Assembly: GCF_030268065.1 (NCBI RefSeq) | Contig: NZ_BSDD01000005.1 | Span: forward strand, 2,156 to 66,155 | DNA from: Geothrix rubra | Lineage (GTDB): Bacteria > Acidobacteriota > Holophagae > Holophagales > Holophagaceae | Direction of reading: 5' to 3' | Length of the DNA: 64,000 nucleotides | Shown: positions 29,810-37,423 of the stretch, piece after piece | How the letters are laid out: each line of letters begins with the position of its first letter | Numbering within the stretch: position 1 is the stretch's first letter | Position numbers and translations under genes: made by a program | The notes under the pieces: generated by a model | What the model saw: the letters and a program-made list of their open reading frames with translations, nothing else | Told to the model about the DNA's origin: nothing | Database searches by the model: none

Positions 29810-32209
29810 ATGCCGCACCGCGCCCCCGCCCTTCTCCTCGCCTGCTGGACGGGGCTGTCGCCCCTGGCTGGCGCCCGCAGCCGCCCGCCGGCTCCGCCGT
29901 CGGATCCCCAGTCCGAGGCCAAGGGGGATCGCACCCTCTCCCCCTACTTCTTCGTGAAGGGCGAGGCGGCCGTGGACCAGCTGCCGCTGAAGGCCACGTC
30001 CGCCCAGGTGGCCCTCGCGGGCGTCGTGGCCGACGTGACGGTGACCCAGGTCTACCGCAACACGGGCACGAAGCCCCTGGAGGCCTTGTACGTGTTCCCC
30101 GGCTCCACGCGCAGCGCGGTGCACGCCATGACCATGCGCATCGGCGAGCGGGTGCTGCGGGCCCAGATCAGGGAGCGGGGCCAGGCCCGGGCCGACTATG
30201 AGCGGGCGAAGCAGGAGGGGCGCAGCGCCTCGCTCCTGGAGCAGCAGCGGCCCAACGTCTTCCAGATGAACGTGGCGAACATCCTGCCCGGCGACGAGAT
30301 CCGGGTGGAGCTCTGCTACACGGAGCTGCTGGTGCCCACGGCCGGCACCTACGAGTTCGTCTTCCCCACGGTGGTGGGGCCCCGCTTCGCCGGCAGGTCC
30401 GGCACGGCCTCGGACACCGGCGAGGCCTGGGTGGCCAATCCCTACACCCACGCCGAGGAGAAGCCCGCCACCACCTTCGACCTGTCGCTCACGCTGGCGG
30501 CGGGCCTGCCCATCGCCCGCATGGGCTGCGACACCCACCGGACCACCCTCGCCTACGACGGCAAGGACCGGGCCACCCTGCGCCTGGATCCCTCGGAGGC
30601 CCACGGCGGCAACCGGGACTTCATCCTGAAGTACCAGCTGGCGGGCGGCGCCGTGCAGTCGGGTCTGCTGCTGGACCAGGGGAAGGACGGGAACACCTTC
30701 CTGGTCATGGCCCAGCCCCCGAAGCGCGTGGCGCCGAAGGACCTGCCGCCCCGGGAGTACGTCTTCATCATGGACGTTTCCGGCAGCCAGATGGGCTTCC
30801 CCCTGGAGGTGTCGAAGGGGCTGATGAAGGAGATGATCCAGGGCCTGCGGCCCCAGGACCGCTTCAACGTGATGGTCTTCGAGGGCAGCGCGGCCTTCTG
30901 GTCGCCGGAGGGCTCGGTGGCCGCCACGCCGGAGCACACCCGGGAGGCCCTGGCCTTCGTGGGCGCCCAACACGGCGGCGGGGGCACGGAACTGGCCAGC
31001 GCCCTGCGGAAGGCCCTGGGCCTGCCCCGGGTGCCCGGCATCTCGCGCACCTTCGTGGTGTCCACGGACGGCTACATCAGCGCCGATGGCCAGGTCTTCG
31101 ACCTCATCCGCCAGAACCTGGGGTCCGCGAACCTCTTCGCCTTCGGCATCGGCTCCTCCGTGAACCGCCACCTCATCGAGGGCATGGCCCACGCGGGGCA
31201 GGGCGAGGCCTTCGTGGTCACGAGGCCCGACCAGGCCGCCGCGGAGGCGGAGCGGTTCCGCGCCTACGTGTCCGCCCCCGTGCTCACGAACGTGCGGCTC
31301 ACCACGAACGGCTTCGCGGTGAAGGACCTCGAGCCGGTCCAGCTGCCCGATGTGCTCGCCGACCGGCCCGTGATCTGCCTCGGCAGGTGGACCGGCGCGG
31401 CCCGCGGGACCGTGACGATCTCGGGCGTGACCGGCGCGGGCCCCTGGCACCAGACCTTCGACGTGGCGCAGGTGGCGGACCGGGCCCATCCGGCCCTCGC
31501 CCAGCTCTGGGCCCGCCAGCGCATCCAGCGGCTCGCCGACTACGACCCGTTCGGCGCGGACGAGGAACGGAAGGCCGAGGTCACCCGGCTCGGCCTGGCC
31601 TACCATCTGTTGACCGCCTATACCTCCTTCGTGGCGGTGGACACCCAGGTGCGGAACACGGGCGGTCGCGCCACCGTCCTCCAGCCCCTGCCCCTGCCCG
31701 AGGGCGTGTCCGACGCGGCCATCGGGGGCGGCGTCCTGGCCTCCCTCCCGGCGCAGAGGATGACGCCGGCCCCGGTCTCCCTGGCCGTGGAGGCCGCGGC
31801 CCAGGACCAGGCCCTTTCCCGGGAATCCCGGTACCGCGCGAAGGCGGACCCGGGTCGCGCGGTCGGGGACACCTCGGCCGCGGGCCGCGGCGAGGGGGAG
31901 CCCCCGGAGGCGCTGCCGGTGGCACGCATCCGGTCCCTGTCGGCCTCGGCGGCGCCGGACCTGTCCGCCCTCCGCCAGGAACTTCAGGCGAGGCTGGGAC
32001 GCAGGGACCTGCGCACGGCCCTGGCCGGCCTCCCCTCCGGCACCGTGCTGGTCCTGAAGCTGGACGCCGCCGGCCGGGTGATCTCGGCCACCTTCCAGAA
32101 GGGCTTCGCCGGCTCCGCGCGGGCCGTGGCCCTGCTGGAGGCCTGGCGGCTGCAGGCCTGGGGCGGCCGGGCCGGGGAGGTCCGGATCACCCTGGCGGGA
32201 GGCCGCTGA
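29810..32209 (+). CDS. Secreted VIT and von Willebrand A domain protein
   Basis: 799 residues with gggagg before the ATG. After a signal peptide comes a VIT domain (residues about 45-170: AQVALAGVVADVTVTQVYRN, ALYVFPGSTRSAVHAM, VFQMNVANILPGDEIRVELC), then a VWA domain whose metal site is DVSGS at D322. The C-terminal 100 residues (LVLKLDAAGRVISATFQKGF) look like a TonB-C-like or adaptor domain. The layout is that of inter-alpha-trypsin inhibitor heavy-chain-like bacterial proteins, sometimes anchored by sortase-like systems; no such sorting signal is visible here. As the third gene after an ECF sigma factor and its anti-sigma, it may be the output of envelope signalling. Confidence 0.88.
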   Translation: MPHRAPALLLACWTGLSPLAGARSRPPAPPSDPQSEAKGDRTLSPYFFVKGEAAVDQLPLKATSAQVALAGVVADVTVTQVYRNTGTKPLEALYVFPGSTRSAVHAMTMRIGERVLRAQIRERGQARADYERAKQEGRSASLLEQQRPNVFQMNVANILPGDEIRVELCYTELLVPTAGTYEFVFPTVVGPRFAGRSGTASDTGEAWVANPYTHAEEKPATTFDLSLTLAAGLPIARMGCDTHRTTLAYDGKDRATLRLDPSEAHGGNRDFILKYQLAGGAVQSGLLLDQGKDGNTFLVMAQPPKRVAPKDLPPREYVFIMDVSGSQMGFPLEVSKGLMKEMIQGLRPQDRFNVMVFEGSAAFWSPEGSVAATPEHTREALAFVGAQHGGGGTELASALRKALGLPRVPGISRTFVVSTDGYISADGQVFDLIRQNLGSANLFAFGIGSSVNRHLIEGMAHAGQGEAFVVTRPDQAAAEAERFRAYVSAPVLTNVRLTTNGFAVKDLEPVQLPDVLADRPVICLGRWTGAARGTVTISGVTGAGPWHQTFDVAQVADRAHPALAQLWARQRIQRLADYDPFGADEERKAEVTRLGLAYHLLTAYTSFVAVDTQVRNTGGRATVLQPLPLPEGVSDAAIGGGVLASLPAQRMTPAPVSLAVEAAAQDQALSRESRYRAKADPGRAVGDTSAAGRGEGEPPEALPVARIRSLSASAAPDLSALRQELQARLGRRDLRTALAGLPSGTVLVLKLDAAGRVISATFQKGFAGSARAVALLEAWRLQAWGGRAGEVRITLAGGR

Positions 32210-32252
32210 GGGGACGGTGGCGCGGGGCCGCGGCCGGGGTACCTTCGTACCC

Positions 32253-32981
32253 ATGCGAAGGCACCTCGGCGCGGCCCTGGCGCTGGTCCTCGGAGCCTGT
32301 GGACCGGAGCGGGCCCAGGCGCCCGCTGCGCCTTCCGAAGCGACCCAGGCTGCGGCCCGGACGGGCATGGTACGCGACCAGCTCGTCGCCCGGGGCCTGC
32401 GGGATCCCCGGGTCCTGGCGGCCATGGGCCGGGTGCCCCGGCACGCGTTCGTCCCCGAGGCCCAGCGTTCCCTGGCCTACGAGGACACGCCCCTCCCCAT
32501 CGGCTACGGGCAGACCATCTCCCAGCCCTTCATCGTGGCCCTCATGACCCTGGCGGTGGATCCCAGGCCCGGCGACCGCGTGCTGGAGATCGGCACGGGC
32601 TCGGGCTACCAGGCCGCCGTGCTGTCGGGGCTGGTCGCCGAGGTCTACTCCGTGGAGATCGTGGAACCCCTGGCCCGCCGCGCGGAGGCGGACCTGCGGC
32701 GCCTGGGCTACGCCAACGTGCGGGTGCGCGCCGGCGACGGCCACCTCGGCTGGCCCGAGGCGGCCCCCTTCGACGCCATCCTCGTCACCTGCGCGCCCGA
32801 CCAGGTGCCGAGGCCCCTGGTGGACCAGCTCAAGGTGGGCGGCCGCATGATCATCCCCGTGGGCCCGGCCTGGGGGGCGCAGGACCTGATCCTGCTGCGG
32901 CGGACCCCCGCCGGGCTCGAGCGGCAGAGCATCCTGCCCGTGCGGTTCGTGCCGATGGTGAAGGGGACCGGGAAGCCGTAG
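32253..32981 (+). CDS. pcm: Protein-L-isoaspartate O-methyltransferase with lipoprotein signal
   Basis: 242 residues. The N-terminus MRRHLGAALALVLGACGPE is a lipoprotein signal with the lipobox cysteine at 16, unusual for this family. The rest is a complete PCMT: MVRDQLVARGLRDPRVLAAM, HAFVPEAQRSLAYEDTPLPI, GQTISQPFIVALMTLA, then the SAM motif VLEIGTGSGYQAAVLSGL and the GDGHLGWPEAAPFDAILVT segment. PCMT methylates isoaspartyl residues in damaged proteins. An envelope-anchored form would repair extracytoplasmic proteins, but SAM is not available there, so export needs proof. The start has no strong ribosome site. Confidence 0.85.
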   Translation: MRRHLGAALALVLGACGPERAQAPAAPSEATQAAARTGMVRDQLVARGLRDPRVLAAMGRVPRHAFVPEAQRSLAYEDTPLPIGYGQTISQPFIVALMTLAVDPRPGDRVLEIGTGSGYQAAVLSGLVAEVYSVEIVEPLARRAEADLRRLGYANVRVRAGDGHLGWPEAAPFDAILVTCAPDQVPRPLVDQLKVGGRMIIPVGPAWGAQDLILLRRTPAGLERQSILPVRFVPMVKGTGKP

Positions 32982-32993
32982 GGAGCCGGCGTC

Positions 32994-33150
32994 GCGGTCC
33001 CACTCGGAGGTCGGCCGCCCTCCGTGTCGGGAACCGCCCCACCCGGGTGGGATTCGAACGGCGTCCGGCTGCGCCGGCCGCGGTCCCGCTCCCGACAGCG
33101 CCCCGCGCTGTCTCCGCGGTCCCACTCGGAGGTTCGAATCCTCCCGGTCC
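32994..33150. other. tRNA-like debris with repeated arms
   Basis: The 18-base word gcggtcccactcggaggt occurs at 32994-33011 and again at 33116-33133. The second copy runs into ggaggttcgaatcctcc (33128-33144), a perfect T-arm and T-loop of a tRNA on the plus strand, much like the T-arm of the nearby tRNA-Pro. A second T-loop-like motif, gtgggattcgaac, lies at 33047-33059 in the opposite orientation without a matching stem. No acceptor or anticodon arm fits either, so these are remnants. A hairpin gacagcgc/gcgctgtc lies between them (about 33093-33111). Confidence 0.55.
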
Positions 33151-33157
33151 ATGGGGC

Positions 33158-33200
33158 AACACACCAGAAGGGCCCTCCGAAGAGGGCCCCTCTGGTGTGT

Positions 33201-33201
<1 letters not shown>
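33158..33201. terminator. Long hairpin behind tRNA-Pro
   Basis: Eleven pairs (33158-33168 with 33191-33201), one mismatch, then seven more (33170-33176 with 33083-33189 region, exactly 33183-33189), with a six-base loop. On the minus strand it starts at the tRNA 3' end, so it ends the tRNA-Pro transcript. Confidence 0.75.
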
Positions 33202-33277
<76 letters not shown>

Positions 33278-33312
33278 TGAACCATTGACTCTAGCCCGGT
33301 CGGGGCCGGGGG

Positions 33313-33714
33313 TCAAGGACGGGGCGGGGCGGAGAGGCGGTCGAGGAGCGTGCGGAGGGCGCGGATGGCGGGCTGGAGGTCGGAACTGGCGCGCAGGAGC
33401 CGGGGGATGGTGGGCCTGGGCTTCTGGGGTGGCGGGGCGGGGGCCTCGTCGGGCTCCAGGCCGAGGTCGAGGCGCTGGGCGAGGTGGCCGTGCAGGAGCA
33501 GCTCCCGGCAGTCGGCCACCGTGAGGCCCTCGGCCAGCCAGGCCTTGATGCGCTTGAGCCGGGGCAGCTCGTCGGCGTGGTAGTAGCGGAGGTTCCCCCG
33601 GCTGCGCCGGGCCTTGATCTCGGGGATCACGTCCTCCCAGTAGCGGAGCTCCTTCGGCGAGACCCCGACCTGGGTGGCGGCTTCTCCGATCTTGAACCAC
33701 TTGCGGTCACTCAC
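33313..33714 (-). CDS. MerR-family transcriptional regulator
   Basis: 133 residues from a GTG that follows ggaggcagg. The winged helix is [20 protein letters not shown], followed by the wing [21 protein letters not shown]. The usual helix after that is short, and residues 88-133 are a proline-rich tail with no cysteines, so no metal site is expected. It is close to the HspR/YbbI-like regulators that act without a metal. It stands last in the leftward run that begins with the Rrf2 regulator, 113 bases behind the NtrC-type gene, which contain hairpins. Confidence 0.85.
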   Translation of the reverse strand: MSDRKWFKIGEAATQVGVSPKELRYWEDVIPEIKARRSRGNLRYYHADELPRLKRIKAWLAEGLTVADCRELLLHGHLAQRLDLGLEPDEAPAPPPQKPRPTIPRLLRASSDLQPAIRALRTLLDRLSAPPRP

Positions 33715-33780
33715 GGCCTGCCTCCGCTGGTCGTGTCGGACCCACCCGGTCCTGATTCGCTCCCTGCAGGGCCCCGCTCC

Positions 33781-33826
33781 GCAGGCTCCACTGGAGCCTG
33801 CTCCGCGACCCGCATGGTCGCGACCA
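33781..33826 (-). terminator. Two palindromes behind the NtrC-type gene
   Basis: gcaggctcca/tggagcctgc (33781-33790 with 33792-33801) and the exact 12-base palindrome tggtcgcgacca (33815-33826) just after the stop codon of the response regulator. These could end that transcript, or the second could be a binding site upstream of the MerR gene. Confidence 0.5.
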
Positions 33827-33827
33827 C

Positions 33828-35207
33828 CTAGCTCTCCCTGGGCTCGATGCCCAGGGCCTTGAGGCGCTTGTACAGGTTGGAGCGGTCCATGCCCACGCGC
33901 TCGGCCACACGGGTCATGTTGCCGTTCTGGAGCTTCAGTTCGCGCTGGAGGTACTGGCCCTCGAACCAGTCGCGGGCCTCCTTGAGGCTGGGGAACTCGG
34001 GGAAGGAGAAGGGATCGGGCTCGGCGAGGTGGCGCACGGCCAGGGGGCCGAGGTCCCGGGGGCCGATCTCGGCGCCACGGCCCAGGATGACGGCGCGCTC
34101 CATGAGGTTCTTCAGCTCGCGCACGTTGCCGGGCCAGTCGTGGCGCAGCAGGGTGTCCTTCGCGTCGGGGCCCAGGCGCTTGGGGGGGCGGCCGTACTGG
34201 CGGGCGATGCGGGCGATGAAGCCCTCGGCCAGGGGGATGATGTCCTCGGGCCGCTCGCGCAGGGGCGGGATGCGCAGGGGCACCACGGCCAGGCGGAAGT
34301 AGAGGTCCTCGCGGAAGCGGCCCCGGGCGATCTCCCCGGCCAGGTCCTTGTTGGTGGCCGTGATGACGCGGACATCCACGCCCACCGCCCCGCCGCCGCC
34401 GATGGGCTCGACCCGGCCCTCCTGGAGGGCCCGCAGGACCTTGGCCTGGGTCTTGAGCGACATGTCGCCCACCTCGTCCAGGAAGAGGGTGCCGCCGTCG
34501 GCCTCGCGGAACTTGCCCTTCTGGTCGCGCACGGCGCCGGTGAAGGCCCCCTTCTGGTGGCCGAAGAGCTCGCTCTCGATGAGCTCCTCGGGGATGGCCG
34601 CGCAGTTCACCTCCACGAAGGGGGCGTCCCGGCGGGCGCTCTGGGCGTGGATGAGGCGGGCCACCTCCTCCTTGCCGCTGCCGTTCTCCCCGGTGAGCAG
34701 GACGCGGCCCTCGGTGGGCGCGACCAGCTGCACGTCGGACAGCAGGCGCTTCATGGCGGGGCTCTCCGCCAGGAAGAACCGGCCGCCCTCCACGGCCTCC
34801 ATGAGGCGCTGGTTCTCCTGTTCCAGGCGGGACTGGCGCAGGGCATTGCCGGTGACCAGCAGCAGCCGGTCCAGGTCGATGGGCTTCTCCAGGAAATCGA
34901 ACGCGCCCAGCTTCGTGGCCTGGAGGGCCGTGTCGATGCTGCCGTGGCCGGAGATCATCACCACGGGCAGGGCGGGGCGCAGGAGGCGCGCCTGCTTCAG
35001 GGTCTCCAGGCCGTCCAGGCCGGGCAGCCAGACATCCAGGAGCACCAGGTCGATGCCCTCGCCATCGGGGTTCTGGAGCAGGTCCAGGGCCTGCTCGCCC
35101 CGCTCGGCCTTGACCACGTGGTAGCCCTCGTCCTTGAGGGCCTCTCCCAGGGAACGGCGGATGCCCGGCTCGTCGTCCACCAGCAGGATGGTCAGGGGGG
35201 GGCGCAT
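33828..35207 (-). CDS. Sigma-54-dependent response regulator (NtrC/NtrX type)
   Basis: 459 residues. The receiver domain has DD at 11-12, the phospho-acceptor D58 (LVLLDVWLPG) and the lysine in LEKPI. The AAA+ domain has Walker A GENGSGKE (173-180) and the sigma-54 contact loop GAFTGA (220-225), with Walker B in GGTLFLDEVGDMS. The C-terminal Fis-type helix-turn-helix is NMTRVAERVGMDRSNLYKRLK. It activates sigma-54 promoters after phosphorylation. It lies 53 bases behind the TorD gene of the molybdoenzyme module, suggesting it controls that module or acts with the NtrY-like kinase at 20020-22098. Confidence 0.95.
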   Translation of the reverse strand: MRPPLTILLVDDEPGIRRSLGEALKDEGYHVVKAERGEQALDLLQNPDGEGIDLVLLDVWLPGLDGLETLKQARLLRPALPVVMISGHGSIDTALQATKLGAFDFLEKPIDLDRLLLVTGNALRQSRLEQENQRLMEAVEGGRFFLAESPAMKRLLSDVQLVAPTEGRVLLTGENGSGKEEVARLIHAQSARRDAPFVEVNCAAIPEELIESELFGHQKGAFTGAVRDQKGKFREADGGTLFLDEVGDMSLKTQAKVLRALQEGRVEPIGGGGAVGVDVRVITATNKDLAGEIARGRFREDLYFRLAVVPLRIPPLRERPEDIIPLAEGFIARIARQYGRPPKRLGPDAKDTLLRHDWPGNVRELKNLMERAVILGRGAEIGPRDLGPLAVRHLAEPDPFSFPEFPSLKEARDWFEGQYLQRELKLQNGNMTRVAERVGMDRSNLYKRLKALGIEPRES

Positions 35208-35260
35208 GATTCCAAGCTAGACGGGCCCCAGGCCCCTGTCCAGCGCGGGCGTGGGCGCGA

Positions 35261-35851
35261 TCAGGCCAGCTCGGCTTCCGTGGCCCGGAGCAACGCCTCG
35301 GCGAGTTCCGCGGCGCCCAGGTAGTAGGGGTGGGCCTGGATCTGCGGAAGCTGGGTGTTCACGGCCCGGACGAGGGGGTCGAGGTGCTCCCGGAGCAGCC
35401 GGCGGGCCAGGCTGGTGAGGCGCTCGCGCTCGGTGGCCTCGCCTTCTTCGGCGTCCTCCAGCTGTTCCAGGAGGTAGCCGAGGCAGGCCAGCTCGAGGCC
35501 CAGGTGGTCCGGTGGGACGAGGAGATCCTCCTGGGGGCTGATGTCGGCGCCGTCGTAGATCTCCTTCAGGGATCCGAGGACCTCGGGGGCCATGAGGAAG
35601 CCCCGGGCCTGCACGGAGCCGTAGAGGTGGACGACGTCCGCCTCGCGGCTGTGCATGAAGAGGCGGGCGTACTCCACCGCCTGGGTCTCGGGATCCTGGA
35701 CCGCATCGGCCATGCGGCGGAGGGGACCGAGCAGCGAAGGGCCGGGGCCGCTGCTCAGCAGCTGCCCCAGCCTCTCGTTCAGTTCGGCGTCCGGTTCCAG
35801 AAAGACTTCGGCGAGGACTTCGGAGAGTTCCGCCAGGAAGGCGAGCGCCAT
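35261..35851 (-). CDS. TorD/DmsD-type molybdoenzyme chaperone
   Basis: 196 residues, all helical by look. Family patterns include AVEYARLFMHSREADVVHLYGS and PPDHLGLELACLGYLLEQLE, followed by HLDPLVRAVNTQL near the end. Such chaperones bind the Tat signal of the catalytic subunit and help cofactor insertion before export. It is encoded 14 bases after the NrfD-like subunit gene, so the substrate should be the molybdoenzyme of this run, which has a Tat signal. Confidence 0.9.
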   Translation of the reverse strand: MALAFLAELSEVLAEVFLEPDAELNERLGQLLSSGPGPSLLGPLRRMADAVQDPETQAVEYARLFMHSREADVVHLYGSVQARGFLMAPEVLGSLKEIYDGADISPQEDLLVPPDHLGLELACLGYLLEQLEDAEEGEATERERLTSLARRLLREHLDPLVRAVNTQLPQIQAHPYYLGAAELAEALLRATEAELA

Positions 35852-35865
35852 GGGATGTCCCTTTT

Positions 35866-36849
35866 CTATTGCAGCAGCCCCATCTTGCTGTGGAAGCTGC
35901 TCATCTGGCCAGCGTAGACGAAGATGTAGCGGAGCAGGAAGCCCCCCATCAGCACGAGGCCGGCGGCGGTGAGGGCCAGGTTGCGGTTCCCGTGGAATTC
36001 CCGGCCCTTGAAGATGGCGGGGAACAGCTCATAGACCTCGATGCCCAGGGGCACCAGCAGCCCGAGGATCAGGAAGGGACCCCAGAAGATGAAGGTGAAG
36101 GGGCCGCCGAGGATCAGGTTGAGAGCCTCCTTCACCGCCTGGGTGGAGAGCTCGCCGTGGATCAGGTAGGGCAGGATGATGAACAGCTCGAGGGAGATGA
36201 ACACCACGTCCAGGGTGACCAGGAACTTGGTCTCGTGCTTCTCGATGGGGTTCTTCTTGTCCAGGACCATGGCGAGCAGCAGGGCCGCCGCGCCGCTGGA
36301 GAGGGCGGAGAAGAGGAACATCTGGGCCACCAGGTTCGTGTTCCAGAAGGGCCGGGAGGACACGGCACCAAGCAGGACGCCGGTGTAGATGCCCACCCCG
36401 ATGGAGAAGGGGAAGCCGATCATGCCGAGGGTCTCGCGCCAGCCGGAGATGTCCACGTTGAGGCGGTGGACCTGCTTCCAGGAGGCGGGGATCTTGCCGA
36501 AGATCCACTTCCGCTCATCCTCGCTCAGCCAGGAGTAGAGGTAGAGGAAGGCGACCACCGTGAAGATGGTGAGCAGCCAGGAGCCGATGGACATGGGGCT
36601 TTCCCAGCGGAAGTGCATGAACAGCTTGTAGAACCGGTACCAGTTACCCAGGTCGAGGATGAGCAGGCCGGAACCGATGGCCACCGGCCAGGGCGCCAGG
36701 AGGGCGCCCATGCGGGCCACCCGGGCATAGGCGGGCTTGTCGTCCACCTTGAGGTAGTTGGCGAGGCCCGAGGCGAAGAAGAGGCCCGCGGAGAGCCCGC
36801 CCAGGAAGAGGTAGACGACGATGAGGAGTCCCCAATTGGTTTCGTGCAT
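35866..36849 (-). CDS. psrC: NrfD/PsrC-type membrane quinone-linked subunit
   Basis: 327 residues with aggagg before the ATG. It has about eight to nine membrane segments, beginning with WGLLIVVYLFLGGLSAGLFF and including ETLGMIGFPFSIGVGIYTGV and PFTFIFWGPFLILGLLVPL, and the W and R residues typical of NrfD. It anchors the catalytic and electron-transfer subunits and exchanges electrons with menaquinone on the periplasmic side. It belongs with the Fe-S and Mo subunits encoded just upstream. Confidence 0.93.
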   Translation of the reverse strand: MHETNWGLLIVVYLFLGGLSAGLFFASGLANYLKVDDKPAYARVARMGALLAPWPVAIGSGLLILDLGNWYRFYKLFMHFRWESPMSIGSWLLTIFTVVAFLYLYSWLSEDERKWIFGKIPASWKQVHRLNVDISGWRETLGMIGFPFSIGVGIYTGVLLGAVSSRPFWNTNLVAQMFLFSALSSGAAALLLAMVLDKKNPIEKHETKFLVTLDVVFISLELFIILPYLIHGELSTQAVKEALNLILGGPFTFIFWGPFLILGLLVPLGIEVYELFPAIFKGREFHGNRNLALTAAGLVLMGGFLLRYIFVYAGQMSSFHSKMGLLQ

Positions 36850-36858
36850 GGCTTCCTC

Positions 36859-37410
36859 CTACAGCAGGTAATAGAGTTGGGGGCCGTTGCCCGTTTGGGG
36901 TTCCTTCACCTTGTAGCGGCGCGTGGCGAGCAGCTCGCGGATCCGGCTCTTGGGATCCTCCAGGTCGCCGAAGACGCGCACCTTCGAGGGGCAGGTCTCC
37001 ACGCAGGCCGGCACTTCGCCCTTGTCCACCCGCTGCACGCAGAAGGTGCACTTGTCCACCACGCCCTCCTCCTCGTTGAAGTACCGGGCGTCGTAGGGGC
37101 AGGCGATCATGCAGTAGCGGCAGCCGATGCACTCGTCGTAGTTGACGAGGACGATGCCGTCCTTGCGCTGCCAGGAGGCGCCGGTGGGACACACGCGGAC
37201 GCAGGAGGGCTGGTCGCAGTGGTGGCACTGCTCCGGCTCGAAGTTGATGCTGAGGGTCGGGTATTCGCCCTTCCGCTCTTCATTGATCCGATTGCGGAAA
37301 TGGCCCACCGGGACCTTGTTCTCCGCCTTGCAGGCGACGACGCAGGCCTTGCAGTTCAGGCACTTCCTGGAGTCGATGACGAGGGCGTAACGCTTCTTCT
37401 TCATGGCCAT
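36859..37410 (-). CDS. psrB: Four-cluster ferredoxin subunit (PsrB type)
   Basis: 183 residues with 16 cysteines in four groups: C17-C20-C23-C27, C62-C65-C70-C74, C94-C97-C100-C104 and C121-C124-C136-C140, so four [4Fe-4S] clusters. The motif CPTGASWQRKDGIVLVNYDE and CPYDARYFN match the Fe-S subunit of polysulfide, thiosulfate and DMSO reductases. It passes electrons between the quinone subunit and the molybdenum site. No Tat signal, so it should travel with the catalytic subunit. Confidence 0.95.
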   Translation of the reverse strand: MAMKKKRYALVIDSRKCLNCKACVVACKAENKVPVGHFRNRINEERKGEYPTLSINFEPEQCHHCDQPSCVRVCPTGASWQRKDGIVLVNYDECIGCRYCMIACPYDARYFNEEEGVVDKCTFCVQRVDKGEVPACVETCPSKVRVFGDLEDPKSRIRELLATRRYKVKEPQTGNGPQLYYLL

Positions 37411-37423
37411 GTCTCACCCCCCT

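Noticed and set aside
27338-32425. 1695-residue minus-strand frame
   Set aside because: Only its last 249 residues are real (SurE). The rest is antisense to the sigma, anti-sigma and VIT/VWA genes.
32981-33155. A selenocysteine or other second tRNA in the debris region
   Set aside because: A T arm is there, but no acceptor partner, D arm or anticodon stem could be found in either strand.
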